From contig NZ_CP038639.1 of the NCBI RefSeq assembly GCF_004768545.1, positions 124,001 through 188,000 on the forward strand: a stretch of 64,000 bases of DNA. Reading direction: 5' to 3'. The translations under genes were made by a program, and so were the position numbers. Under the pieces are notes generated by a model, which was not told where the DNA came from, did not search any database, and saw nothing but the letters and a program-made list of their open reading frames with translations. Source of the DNA: Cupriavidus oxalaticus (GTDB lineage: Bacteria > Pseudomonadota > Gammaproteobacteria > Burkholderiales > Burkholderiaceae). This document shows positions 43,954 through 52,404 of this stretch, in pieces (position 1 is the stretch's first letter; every line of letters starts with the position of its first letter).

Positions 43954-45060
43954 CTAGTAGCCAGCGCTATTCTTTGTTGACTGCACGACACCCTGTGTTC
44001 CATAGGTGCCTGCTTTGTCGGCGTGCTCCGAGGCAACGGACTCGATGATCGAAACTGCTTTCCGGACATCGGCCTCGGTGATATTCAGGTATGGGATGGC
44101 ACGGATGCCATCAGAACCAGAAGGAAGCACATGGAGACCGCGTTCGTAAAGCCTGTCGGCAAAATCCGTCGCAGGCAACGACGTAACGGAGAAGCGAACG
44201 ATGTTGGTCTCAACTGACTGCACATCCAGCGAAATGCCAGGAAGCACCGCAATGCCCTCGGCAAGAAGCTTGGCATGGTAATGATCTTCAGCCAGGCGTT
44301 CCCGATTGTTATGAAGTGCATACAGCGCACCTGCAGCGATGATGCCGGCTTGACGAAAACCACCGCCGATCTGCTGCTTGAAGCGTCGGGCACGAGAAAT
44401 GAAATCCCGAGGGCCCGCGAGAATCGAGCCGACTGGCGCGCCCATCGCCTTGGAAAAGCAGATACTCACGCTGTCAAACAGCGCGGCGTAAGTGCTTTCT
44501 GGAATCCCCGTGGCTACCGACGCATGCCAGAGGCGGGCTCCGTCCAAGTGCAATGCGAGACCACGCCGACGCGCGGTCTCGCACACTGCTTTCAGTTGCT
44601 CCATCGGCCAAACCTTTCCGCCGCCGATGTTATGCGTGTTCTCTACGCAAAGTAGCTTAACCGGTGCCGCAATCGTACTGGGGAAGAAACGATGCGGTAC
44701 ACCCAGAGCTGCCTCAATGTCGCCTGGAGTAAAGACGCCGCGTACACCTGGCAGAAGACGCGGAAGCACACCGGAAAATGCTGCCGGAGCACCGCCCTCA
44801 AGGATATAGACGTGAGCGTTCTGATCAAACAGGACTGCATCACCTGGTTCGGTATAAGCTCGGATAGCAACTTGGTTAGTCATGGTCCCGGTGACCATGT
44901 ACACAGCGTCCTCTTTGCCGAGGAATTCGGCAACCTCCCGCTCCAGACGCTTGACCGTAGGGTCATCGCTGTACACGTCGTCGCCAACTGGAGCAGTCGC
45001 CATGGCCTGGCGCATGGCGTCAGTGGGCTGGCTGCATGTGTCACTTCGTAGGTCAATCAC
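43954..45060 (-). CDS. Low-specificity threonine aldolase family
   Basis: The 368-residue PLP enzyme has MIDLRSDTCSQPTDAMRQAM, DDPTVKRLEREVAEFLGKED, LHLDGARLWHASVATGI (Asp binding PLP) and SICFSKAMGAPVGSIL with the Schiff-base Lys. It cleaves beta-hydroxy amino acids such as L-threonine/allo-threonine into glycine and an aldehyde (acetaldehyde for Thr). It is about 75 bp from an AraC gene reading the same way. Products link to the glycine riboswitch locus and the aldehyde dehydrogenase. Confidence 0.9.
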   Translation of the reverse strand: MIDLRSDTCSQPTDAMRQAMATAPVGDDVYSDDPTVKRLEREVAEFLGKEDAVYMVTGTMTNQVAIRAYTEPGDAVLFDQNAHVYILEGGAPAAFSGVLPRLLPGVRGVFTPGDIEAALGVPHRFFPSTIAAPVKLLCVENTHNIGGGKVWPMEQLKAVCETARRRGLALHLDGARLWHASVATGIPESTYAALFDSVSICFSKAMGAPVGSILAGPRDFISRARRFKQQIGGGFRQAGIIAAGALYALHNNRERLAEDHYHAKLLAEGIAVLPGISLDVQSVETNIVRFSVTSLPATDFADRLYERGLHVLPSGSDGIRAIPYLNITEADVRKAVSIIESVASEHADKAGTYGTQGVVQSTKNSAGY

Positions 45061-45136
45061 GATACTCTCTCCTAAAGGTCAGGTTGTGGTATCGAATTAT
45101 CGGAGCGGGCCCTGCTGCCAAGTTGAACGAAATTGC

Positions 45137-45985
45137 CTAATAGTTGCCGACCACTTTGCTTGGTGATGCGCCATAGAACCGTCGGAACTCCCGACTTAGG
45201 TGAGCTTGGTCGCTGTAGCCTAGGGCTATCGCTATGGATCGAATTGGCCGCCCCTTAACAAGCAGATGACGCGCAATCTCGACGCGCCGCTGAATCAGGT
45301 ATGCGTGAGGTGCCATGCCTACGTATCGCTTAAACGCCCTAAGGAAATGATAGGGACTCATCCCCGCCACCTCGGCGATTTCTCCTAACGATGGATTCGA
45401 ACTAATGCACGCGTCGATGTACTCACGAGCCCTCTTCACCGCACCAGGAAGAACTGTGGAAGGGGGCCGCTGGTGGCGTTTTTGAGCATACCTTCTGGTC
45501 AACTCCTTCAATGCCACAGTGAGGCGCGTAGACTTTTCCAGCGCAGATGGGCCTCGGGATTCCGAGCAGAGATGCGCGGCACGAAGCTGGCTAAGAACAT
45601 CATCATCATGAATGACAGAGTCCGGGAAGTGCACAATCACCCCCCCAAGATCATCTAACGAGTCGCTTAACGCTACCTGGAGGGAAGCAGAAGAAACGTA
45701 CATCATTCGATAGTCCCAACCTGCCTCGGTCGCTGGACTTCCTTCATGAAGCTCGCCCGGATTTATCACGCAGACCGAGCCTGCAGGCATAATCAAACGC
45801 GTGCTTCGGTTAAGAGTAAACGCTTGAGATCCTTGCTCGATGAACCCGATTCCATATTCGGCATGTTCGTGCGGCGGAAAGCTATGTGTTCGATACTTCG
45901 CACGCAGAAACTCGGCATCATCAAGCGAGGATTCTCGCCACAACTTTGCTTGATTGAACGCGGGGGGCTCTGCAGATTGCTTCAT
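45137..45985 (-). CDS. AraC family transcriptional regulator
   Basis: A 282-residue AraC protein closely similar to that at 29353: YRTHSFPPHEHAEYGIGFIE, NPGELHEGSPATEAGWDYRM, ending with HTH motifs SLGEIAEVAGMSPYHFLRAF and RSIAIALGYSDQAHLSREFR. The sensor shows a conserved cupin-type His cluster. It is upstream of the threonine aldolase gene in the same orientation, which it probably regulates. Confidence 0.9.
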   Translation of the reverse strand: MKQSAEPPAFNQAKLWRESSLDDAEFLRAKYRTHSFPPHEHAEYGIGFIEQGSQAFTLNRSTRLIMPAGSVCVINPGELHEGSPATEAGWDYRMMYVSSASLQVALSDSLDDLGGVIVHFPDSVIHDDDVLSQLRAAHLCSESRGPSALEKSTRLTVALKELTRRYAQKRHQRPPSTVLPGAVKRAREYIDACISSNPSLGEIAEVAGMSPYHFLRAFKRYVGMAPHAYLIQRRVEIARHLLVKGRPIRSIAIALGYSDQAHLSREFRRFYGASPSKVVGNY

Positions 45986-46335
45986 ATGGACGAACAGGAC
46001 GGCAAACGTTGACTCTAAGCGCCCCGACAGAAGGGACGCATACGCATTGTGTGAACTCTCTACCTAGTTGTATCTACACATATTGGCACAAACTTGCCAC
46101 AAGTTCAACGACTGCTTGCGTGTTGGCCGGGCAGGTCTACCCCGCGCCCTCTTGGTATTCGCAGGAGCAAGAGTTAGGGTTTAGACGTACTGTTCCATAC
46201 GAGATTTGGCACCAAGTCACACGGGCGCATCGTCTGGTCTGGCTGCAACTCGTGTAATATGGGTGCATATACATACCTTGTCGCCGAGTTGCCCAACGAA
46301 CGCCTAGTGACAACTCATCGAAGGGAATCTACCGC
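45986..46335. other. Divergent AraC/MarR spacer
   Basis: About 350 bp between two regulators; it should hold both promoters. A short frame (46009-46257) shows no family features. The stretch TGTATCTACACA-type dyads near 46070 may be a binding site, but this is only suggestive. Confidence 0.4.
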
Positions 46336-46773
46336 ATGTTCACAGAATGCTACTGCACGCAGTTCAGACGTTCGGCAAACGCGTTGACGGGCATCTACGA
46401 CGACGCACTGCGCCCTGTCGGCCTAAAGATCACACAACTGTCGTTGCTCCGGGCCTTGGATCGCCTTGGTGCGGCGACCTATAAGGAGATTGCCGCGGAG
46501 GTCGCGCTCGATAAAACTACGATCTCGCGCAACATCAAGCTCCTCATTGACAGCGGCTGGGTCACGATTTCCGGGGAAGAGGATGCGCGCTACAAGGTGG
46601 CTAAGCTGAGCCCTTCCGGCATTCGCATGCTTCGGGACGCCGAACCGCATTGGCGCAACGCTCAGACCCAGGTCGAGAGGGAGATGAAGAAATTTCTAAA
46701 GGGACCTGCCAAAGCTGCCCTGCTGGAGGCGCTCGAGACACTGCAACAAGTTGGTAGCGAACGTCGAGGATGA
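46336..46773 (+). CDS. MarR family transcriptional regulator
   Basis: A 145-residue winged-helix protein: GLKITQLSLLRALDRLGAAT, KEIAAEVALDKTTISRNIKL (recognition helix), then the wing ISGEEDARYKVAKLSPSGIR. The length is standard for MarR. Since the genes downstream (LysR, DMT) are broken, its original target may have been lost. Confidence 0.9.
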   Translation: MFTECYCTQFRRSANALTGIYDDALRPVGLKITQLSLLRALDRLGAATYKEIAAEVALDKTTISRNIKLLIDSGWVTISGEEDARYKVAKLSPSGIRMLRDAEPHWRNAQTQVEREMKKFLKGPAKAALLEALETLQQVGSERRG

Positions 46774-46982
46774 CCCCACGCCTGCTGACGCAGGCGCGGC
46801 CGGCATAGTTCCGGGGTCAGTGTTCGCTAACCTGCTCCGTCCAATAGTTCGGCCTGCTCGCTGAGGCCGCCCCAAAAAGCGCAGCGATGCTTGCGTCGCG
46901 ACGTTCGTAGTGCCTTCGTTCCGCGCCCGACACGCAGCTTTTCTGGACGCGATGACTCGAGCGTGGTAGACACCGATTGGTG

Positions 46983-47330
46983 TTACGTCCCTTTAGACGA
47001 GGAGGTATCCGTAGCCATCCTCTCTGTGAGCCAACAAGTCAGAGCCGCTGCACCCTCTTGAAACTGGCCTGACTTCGGATGCACCAGGTAGTACCCGACC
47101 GATAGCGCCAATGCCTTTTGCCAAAGGGCTCGACAAGCAAACCTTCCGCGATCTCTGCCTCTACAAGGATTGCGCTTGTAAGTACCACGCCTTGTGCACG
47201 TACTGCAGCCTCAATTGCCATCAATGACTGATCGAAGTTAATACCGGCGATGGCTTCGATGCGCCTGGGGGGAAGTTTGCTGAAGGACGCCAGCCAGGCC
47301 GGCCAGTGCGGATGCAATGTATTGTGCAGC
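46983..47330 (-). pseudogene. LysR family regulator, C-terminal fragment
   Basis: Residues HPHWPAWLASFSKLPPRRIE, INFDQSLMAIEAAVRAQGVV and GLLVEPFGKRHWRYRSG are the C-terminal half of a GcvA-like LysR effector domain. After a one-base shift the end YYLVHPKSGQFQEGAAALTC and LTERMATDTSSSK runs to a stop at 46983. The N-terminal DNA-binding part is missing, cut at about 47330. Confidence 0.8.
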
Positions 47331-47359
47331 AAAGTCGCTGCCTGAAGGTCCTCGGGTTC

Positions 47360-47931
47360 CTACCTCGGATGCTGGGAGGCCTCTTCTGCGGATTCGTCGG
47401 GGTGATTTTGATCGCCCAGCCTTGAATGTGCATGATGCCGGCGGCGATCCCCTTGGGGTCGCGTACATGCTGCTTGGTTCGCTAAGTGTGGGGGGCTCGT
47501 TCGTGTACGCACGGCGCTTTCTTTCCGGCCTGAATCTGTCGCCGCTTCCTCTTTCGACCTGGCAAATCGGCTTCGCGCTCGTCGTTATCACGTCCATGAC
47601 GGACTTCCACGGCATCGCACGTATTGCTGACGACACCCGAGCTCTCCTTGGCCTCGTGCTAGGTCTCGGCCTGTCCGGCACGGGGCTCGCGTTCATTCTC
47701 TATTACTTCGTTGTCGGCCGACTTGGAGCGCTGGCAGCTTCGAGCGTCACCTATATCCCTCCAGTCGTTGCGTTGCTCATGGGAGCAGCAATCGCGGACG
47801 AGTCGCTGCGCCCCGTTGATGCGCTGGCCATGGCCGCCATTCTAGGTGGCGTTTACCTTCTGCAAAGCAGAATGCACTCGAGGCCGTTACCCGCGCTTCG
47901 ACAGCGCCGGCGAGGGGTTCGGCCTGACTAA
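47360..47931 (+). pseudogene. DMT/EamA transporter, C-terminal half
   Basis: The first bases read GGLFCGFVGVILIAQP in one frame, then a shift leads into NVHDAGGDPLGVAYMLLGSL, LLGLVLGLGLSGTGLAFILY and PPVVALLMGAAIADESLRPV, the second EamA domain with its five helices. The first half is missing. It abuts the LysR fragment on the opposite strand, so one deletion probably truncated both. Confidence 0.8.
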
Positions 47932-48360
47932 GGTATTTTGTCAGTGGCCCGTGCGGCTCGTATACTTCTGGCCCCGCTCATGGCCGTAGCAGAGTCGCTT
48001 CCCAAGTTGAAGACTTGCGCAGTCCGCGAGCGCCCGTTATGGCATTGATCCTCGCCGTGGCGCAGGTACGCGGCCCGACAGCCACTGTGGCGGCCCGCAT
48101 CGCTTGAGATGCTCGGCGGTGAGTGCGATTCCAGTAGCTCCTCGCAGCCTGAGTTCTCCCTCGACTGTCGGCGACCTGGAAGATCGCCGAATGCAGCGCA
48201 CAGGAGTCGCCTGGCAATGCTCTATCGTTTTCGCGTCTGGAGTAAGGACGTCCGAATGCGTTCTTTTGGTGCACCGTTATGCAGGCGGTACGGTGCACCT
48301 ACTCTCTCATGCTCTACCGGTTACGGAAGACAGGGGCTCGTTTGGCGAGAAAGGCATGTT
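47932..48360. other. Spacer with a TetR-like C-terminal relic
   Basis: Most of the region shows nothing. On the minus strand at about 48145-48205 the sequence CALHSAIFQVADSRGR parallels [16 protein letters not shown] at the end of the broken TetR gene (49486-49544), so a second TetR-type gene tail was once here. Confidence 0.45.
48145..48205. repeat. About 60-bp sequence repeated at 49488-49545
   Basis: Core CGACTGTCGGC and GAAGATCGC with AGCGCACAG at one site versus TGACTGTCGGC, GAAGATCGC and AGTGCACAG at the other, same orientation. It corresponds to the C-terminal codons of a TetR-type regulator. Confidence 0.6.
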
Positions 48361-49190
48361 AACCTTTTCGGCAAGCTGTTAACCTTGGTCACCTGAACAA
48401 CTGGAACCAAGGGGATGGCTGCGACGATGTTGATGACGAGCTGTGGGCTTTGATCGAACCATTGCTGCCGCCACCGAAGCCGCGACGCAAGAAATATCCA
48501 GGCCGCCGCCCGGTGTCGAATCGGGCTGCACTGAACGGCATCCTCTTCGTGTTCAAGACCGGCATACGCTGGTGCGACCTGTCGACCAAGTTGGGATTTG
48601 GTTCGGGCCCGACCCGCTGGCGGCGCCTGCACGCGTGGCAGAAGGCCGGCGTGTGGGGCCAACTGCACGAGTTGCTGCTGGCGAAGCTACGCGACGCCGG
48701 CCAACTCGATTTCTCACGAGCAGCCGTCGATTCATCGTCGGTGCGAGCCGTTGGGGCGGGCGAAAAACTGGCCCGAACCCCACGGATCGCTCGCGACCCG
48801 GTTCGAAGCATCACATCCTCGTCGATGCAAATGGCGTCCCCATCAGTGCAATCCTGACAGGCGCGAACCGCAACGACGTCACTCAATTGCTGCCGCTCGT
48901 CGATGCCATTCCGCCGATTCGCGGTGCGCGCGGCCGACCGCTTCAGAAGCCCAAAGTCATCTACGCCGATCGCGGCTACGACGCCGAACCGCATCGCCAG
49001 AGACTTCGTAATCGGGGCATCAAGCCGGTGATTGCGAAGCGCCGCACCGAGCACGGTAGTGGTCTTGGAAAATTTCGCTGGGTGGTCGAGCGTACCCACG
49101 CCTGGCTCCATAATTTCCGTCGTCTTCGCATTCGCTTTGAGCGTCGGGCCGACATTCACGAAGCATTCCTAAAACTCGGCTGCTCTCTGC
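48360..49190 (+). mobile_element. IS427-type IS5-family element, degenerate
   Basis: A two-frame transposase gene related to, but different from, the one at 28448, in opposite orientation. The left end is probably near GTTAAC repeats at 48358-48385; no clear right repeat was found because orfB runs into an enoyl-CoA hydratase remnant. The element appears to have truncated that gene. Confidence 0.6.
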
Positions 49191-49234
49191 CGCCAGCGCC
49201 TCCCTGGCCCCAAGATTTCGCCCTGTCAGGATAA
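48414..49234 (+). pseudogene. IS427-type transposase orfA/orfB
   Basis: The first frame gives DDELWALIEPLLPPPKPRRK and WRRLHAWQKAGVWGQLHELL (to 48857) but I see no good ATG start: family members start about eight residues before DDELW, where no start codon is present. The second frame gives KHHILVDANGVPISAILTGA, DRGYDAEPHRQRL and [20 protein letters not shown] to 49234. The slippery GCGAAAAACTGG marks the frameshift. The last residues after KLGC are not family sequence. Confidence 0.75.
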
Positions 49235-49405
49235 GATCCATGGCGAGCGACTTCCCGACTGCACGAGTGAGCCGTTGCGAGCCACCCATTCCTGGCAGAA
49301 TTCCTAGCTTGATTTCTGGTTGGCCGAACTGAGCATCCTCAGAAGCGATAATGAAATCACACATCATTGCGTGCCCATCTAAACTCTTGCTTGGCACGTG
49401 AACAC
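49190..49405 (-). pseudogene. Enoyl-CoA hydratase/isomerase fragment
   Basis: Minus-strand residues [20 protein letters not shown] then [20 protein letters not shown] and ALDLILTG-like [19 protein letters not shown] are the central crotonase segment, including the catalytic Glu region and GMGG. Both ends are lost: the IS427-type element on one side and unrelated sequence on the other, with an internal deletion before AMMCDF. Non-functional. Confidence 0.8.
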
Positions 49406-49544
49406 CGTAGAAGAGAACGCACCTGGTTGGGCTCGGAAACCGTTGGTGGCGCCACTCGTCATTCTTTCGCACTGTAGCCCCCAGCCTACTTTCTCCCTTG
49501 ACTGTCGGCAGTGTCGAAGATCGCGAACTGCAGTGCACAGACTA

Positions 49545-50357
49545 GGGCGTGTTCACACTATCTGAGCCCGTCGACGATGAGCGCAAAATTGATGAAGGCG
49601 ATGAACATCACGTCCAGCTTGTCGAATCGGGAAAAGATGCGACGAAAGCCTTTGAGGCGGCGGAACAGGCGCTCCACTTCGTTTCTGCGCTTGTACATCT
49701 CGCGATCATATTCCCATGGTTCAAGGCGGTTGCTTTTGGGCGGAACGACGGGAATGAAACCCAGGTCGAGTGCGAGTTGTCGCGTCTCATCGCCCTCATA
49801 TGCCTTGTCCATTAGCAGGTGCAGTGGCCGATCGGGTGGCCCAAGGCTTTGTAGCAGGGCACGCCCCTGCGGTGCATCACCGGCCTGGCCGGGTGACAGC
49901 GCGAACGTTATGGCCGTTCGAGCATCCGCGGCAACCATATGAATCTTTGTGGTCCATCCTCCTCGGGATTTTCCAATGGCTTGGGGTCCGTTTTTTTTAA
50001 TGCACCAGTACCGTCAGGATGAACTTTTACCGCCGTGCTATCCAGCGAGACCGCCTCGATCCTGATGCGAACGATCTGCGCACGCTGCAATTCCGTGAAC
50101 ACCCGATCCAGTACGCCGCTCTTGGACCATCGGTTCATCCGCGTGTAGACCGTGTGCCAACGGCCGAAGCGTTTTGGCAAGCCGCGCCACTTGCAACCGT
50201 GCTCAGCAACATAAAGAATCGCATTCAAAATTTGCAGGTTCGACATGCTTACGTTGCCACGCTGACGCGGCAAGCAGTGTTCAATCTGTCGATATTGGGC
50301 TTCGGTGATCTCCATCACCGAAGGATACAACTAAATCCAGTTAGTGTGAACACGCCC
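49545..50357 (-). mobile_element. IS5-family element in the TetR gene
   Basis: Exact 16-bp inverted repeats GGGCGTGTTCACACTA (49545-49560) and its complement at 50342-50357 with TA on both outer sides bound the element (813 bp). The restored TetR reading frame across the ends supports a precise insertion at CTAG. Confidence 0.92.
49558..50330 (-). CDS. IS5-family transposase, two frames with A8 slippery site
   Basis: OrfA (49908-50330) begins MYPSVMEITEAQYRQIEHCL and includes WRGLPKRFGRWHTVYTRMNR and the catalytic Asp in AVSLDSTAVKVHPDG. OrfB continues after a -1 shift with MVAADARTAITFALSPGQAG, MDKAYEGDETRQLA and RRNEVERLFRRLKGFRRI (Glu). The run of eight A (on the minus strand near 49991-49998) between GALKK and NGPQAIGKS is a classical programmed frameshift signal. 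It is intact. Confidence 0.88.
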
Positions 50358-50961
50358 TAGCTCACTGCGCCCTAATGTCCGACCGAGAAAATTGGCGCCT
50401 ATCATGGCTGCGAAGATGAGCATGTGCTCGCGCTTAGATGCTGCGGCACAGGAAGGCGGGGTGTCCATAAGCCTCATGAATGTATCGAAAAGATCTCGAG
50501 TTCCCGCTTCGTATGCCTTTGCTAGCATCCGCGCGCCGTCGCCTCGCACAACCGAAGGCCAGCATTGGACAAGTATCCTCGCTGCCTCCCGAAGCTAAGT
50601 AGTAGCTGACGAGGCTCCTCGTTGGTGACCCTTCCCTCGTACTTCCATGCAACGACACCGCAGATGCCCAGGCAGCTGTCGATTGCTCGAAAGCTTTCGC
50701 CACCGCCTCAGAGGCCAACTGGTCCTTGGACGCAAAGTGGTTATAGAACCCACCCTGTGTCATACCGACAGCCTTCATGATGTCCGAAATACTGGTCGCG
50801 CCTACACCATGCCGACGAAACATCTCACTCGCGGCATCGACGATCCTCGCTCGGTTCTGCGCTGCTTGGGAGCGGGTAGATCGGCCCAAGGATGTCTCCC
50901 CCTAAAATCTATTCCAAAATTGGAACTACCGACAAAAGCCGACTACGCCCACCCTATCGCC

Positions 50962-51720
50962 TCAGAAAGGCTCCATCCATGGGCGTAGGTCGAGTTCAAG
51001 CGTCCAAGCACTGCGGTGCTGATGGTGCAGCATCCAGTAAGCGTCGGCAATTGCAGCAATGTTAAGAAGACCATCTTCGCCGCGGCTCATCTTTAGCTCT
51101 GGGCGCAACGCCAACAGTCGTTCCCCGTCGATGCCTCCGTCCACAATGACATGCCCAATGTGGATTCCCTGCGGCCCAAACTCCCTGGCCAAACTCTGTG
51201 CGAGAGCGCGCAGACCAGCTTTGGCAACGGCAAACGGAGCGTAACGCGCCTTTCCGCGCAAAGAACCACTTGCGCCAGTAAAGATAACAGTTCCACTACA
51301 TCTCTTCAGCAACGTCGGGAGAGCCGCCTGACCGAGCTGAAAGCCGCCCAAAACATGCTCCCGCCAATGGGTTTCAAATTCTGTTTGGCTAAGTTCTAGG
51401 AAAGGAGTCGGACGATTGGAGCCCGCATTGTGCACGGCCACAGCGAGAGGTGCGAGGCTCTCGGCAGCTTGGACGAAGCGGGCTGCATCAGTAGAAATCG
51501 ATGCATCCCCGACAATCTGCTTCACCATTGCACCAGCAGCGGCGAGCTCAGAAGCTGTCGCGTTCAGTTTTTGCTCGTTTCGCCCAGCAATTACCACGGG
51601 ATACCCTCCGGCGGCGAAGCGTCGCGCTATGGCAGCACCAAGTCCGTTAGACGCACCCACCCCGGACACAAGAACACTTCCAAGAGTCGCGGTCGGAAGA
51701 AGTTGCGGTAGACCCAGCAT
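50962..51720 (-). CDS. SDR family oxidoreductase with Phe at the catalytic Tyr position
   Basis: The 252-residue product starts at 51720 (MLGLPQLLPTATLGSVLVSG) with AGAGG upstream. The cofactor-binding motif is GVGASNGLGAAIARRF and NAGS is present at about 100. The active-site segment reads GASGSLRGKARYAPFAVAKAG, shortened here to its key part: Ser is kept, but the YxxxK Tyr is Phe (FAVAK). SDRs of this subgroup are known without defined function. It would follow the broken TetR/crotonase genes in a former catabolic cluster. Confidence 0.85.
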   Translation of the reverse strand: MLGLPQLLPTATLGSVLVSGVGASNGLGAAIARRFAAGGYPVVIAGRNEQKLNATASELAAAGAMVKQIVGDASISTDAARFVQAAESLAPLAVAVHNAGSNRPTPFLELSQTEFETHWREHVLGGFQLGQAALPTLLKRCSGTVIFTGASGSLRGKARYAPFAVAKAGLRALAQSLAREFGPQGIHIGHVIVDGGIDGERLLALRPELKMSRGEDGLLNIAAIADAYWMLHHQHRSAWTLELDLRPWMEPF

Positions 51721-51722
51721 AT

Positions 51723-51875
51723 TACCTCTGCGAAATATCCTTGATAGGCACCACCACCAAACTCTCTCGATTCGACTCGGAGATCCGCTCAACCACAACC
51801 TGCTTCGATTCGCGATGCGCCTGATGAGCGAAGAAGGCCAATCGCGCAGCCCTCGGTCGATAGTTCTCCACCTGA
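51723..51875 (-). pseudogene. C-terminal fragment of an unrecognised gene
   Basis: On the minus strand the frame ENYRPRAARLAFFAHQAHRE then SKQVVVERISESNRESLVVV ends at a TAA that overlaps the SDR ribosome-binding region. It reads as real protein, so it was probably the gene upstream of the SDR in one operon. Its start is lost at about 51880. Confidence 0.45.
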
Positions 51876-51927
51876 AGTGAGGAAATAGTGGCCTACCTTT
51901 GAATCTGTCTCACTTTTTTAGGAGGGA

Positions 51928-52006
51928 GCGCGAAGCCATCTCCGTCTTGCAAAGTTGGCTTCGCGCGGGAGTATCGAGTAAAGCGGATCGCCTTTGTCGA
52001 TACTCC
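51928..52006. repeat. Two consecutive long hairpins
   Basis: Hairpin 1: GCGCGAAGCCA (51928-51938) with its complement at 51956-51966. Hairpin 2 begins two bases later: GGAGTATCGA (51968-51977) with its complement at 51997-52006 and an inner, nearly paired AAAGCG/CGCCTTT. This suggests a folded DNA or RNA element such as an IS200/IS605-like end, an attC-like site or a REP-type sequence. Confidence 0.55.
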
Positions 52007-52249
52007 GATGCCTTGGCACTTTTAGTTATCCAGGGCGTTGCTACTTTGATGACACAACAACATGAGAGCGAAACAGAAAACACACCTTTTGCCGATCGCC
52101 TCGGAGACAAATCCTATCCTCAGGAGAGTCTCGGTACTTGTAAAATATTGCTGAACTTTTCCACGGTGCAACTTCGCTTTCCCAAAGAGCCAAGAGCCTA
52201 TACTGGCGCTCCTTGTTCCGCGCTATCACCGTGGAGATGACCGCTCTGT
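52007..52249. other. Region left of IS21, nothing recognised
   Basis: No clear gene. Plus- and minus-strand frames overlap without family motifs. Confidence 0.35.
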
Positions 52250-52404
52250 GGGCGGCGACAATCATTTTGTCCGGCGTAGCGACAAACATCTTGGCCGGTG
52301 GCGGGGACTCGGAGGCGGCGTAGCCGCCGGAGAGTTCCCGCCACCGGCGGCGCCGAGTTGGCCGGGTTCTACGATGGCTGATCGCATCTCGAAGCGGTCA
52401 GTCA

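Larger units (their letters stand above)
49486..50889 (-). pseudogene. TetR family regulator interrupted by an IS5-family element
   Basis: The gene starts at 50889 (MGRSTRSQAAQNRARIVDAA) with the TetR HTH GVGATSISDIMKAVGMTQGG and FYNHFASKDQLASEA. Near 50550 a frameshift separates it from KAYEAGTRDLFDTFMRLMDT and LIFAAMIGANFLGRTLGRSE. At L (codon CTA) the IS at 49545-50357 interrupts it; beyond the IS the tail [18 protein letters not shown] and stop (49486) resume in register. It probably regulated the divergent or neighbouring SDR/crotonase genes. Confidence 0.8.
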
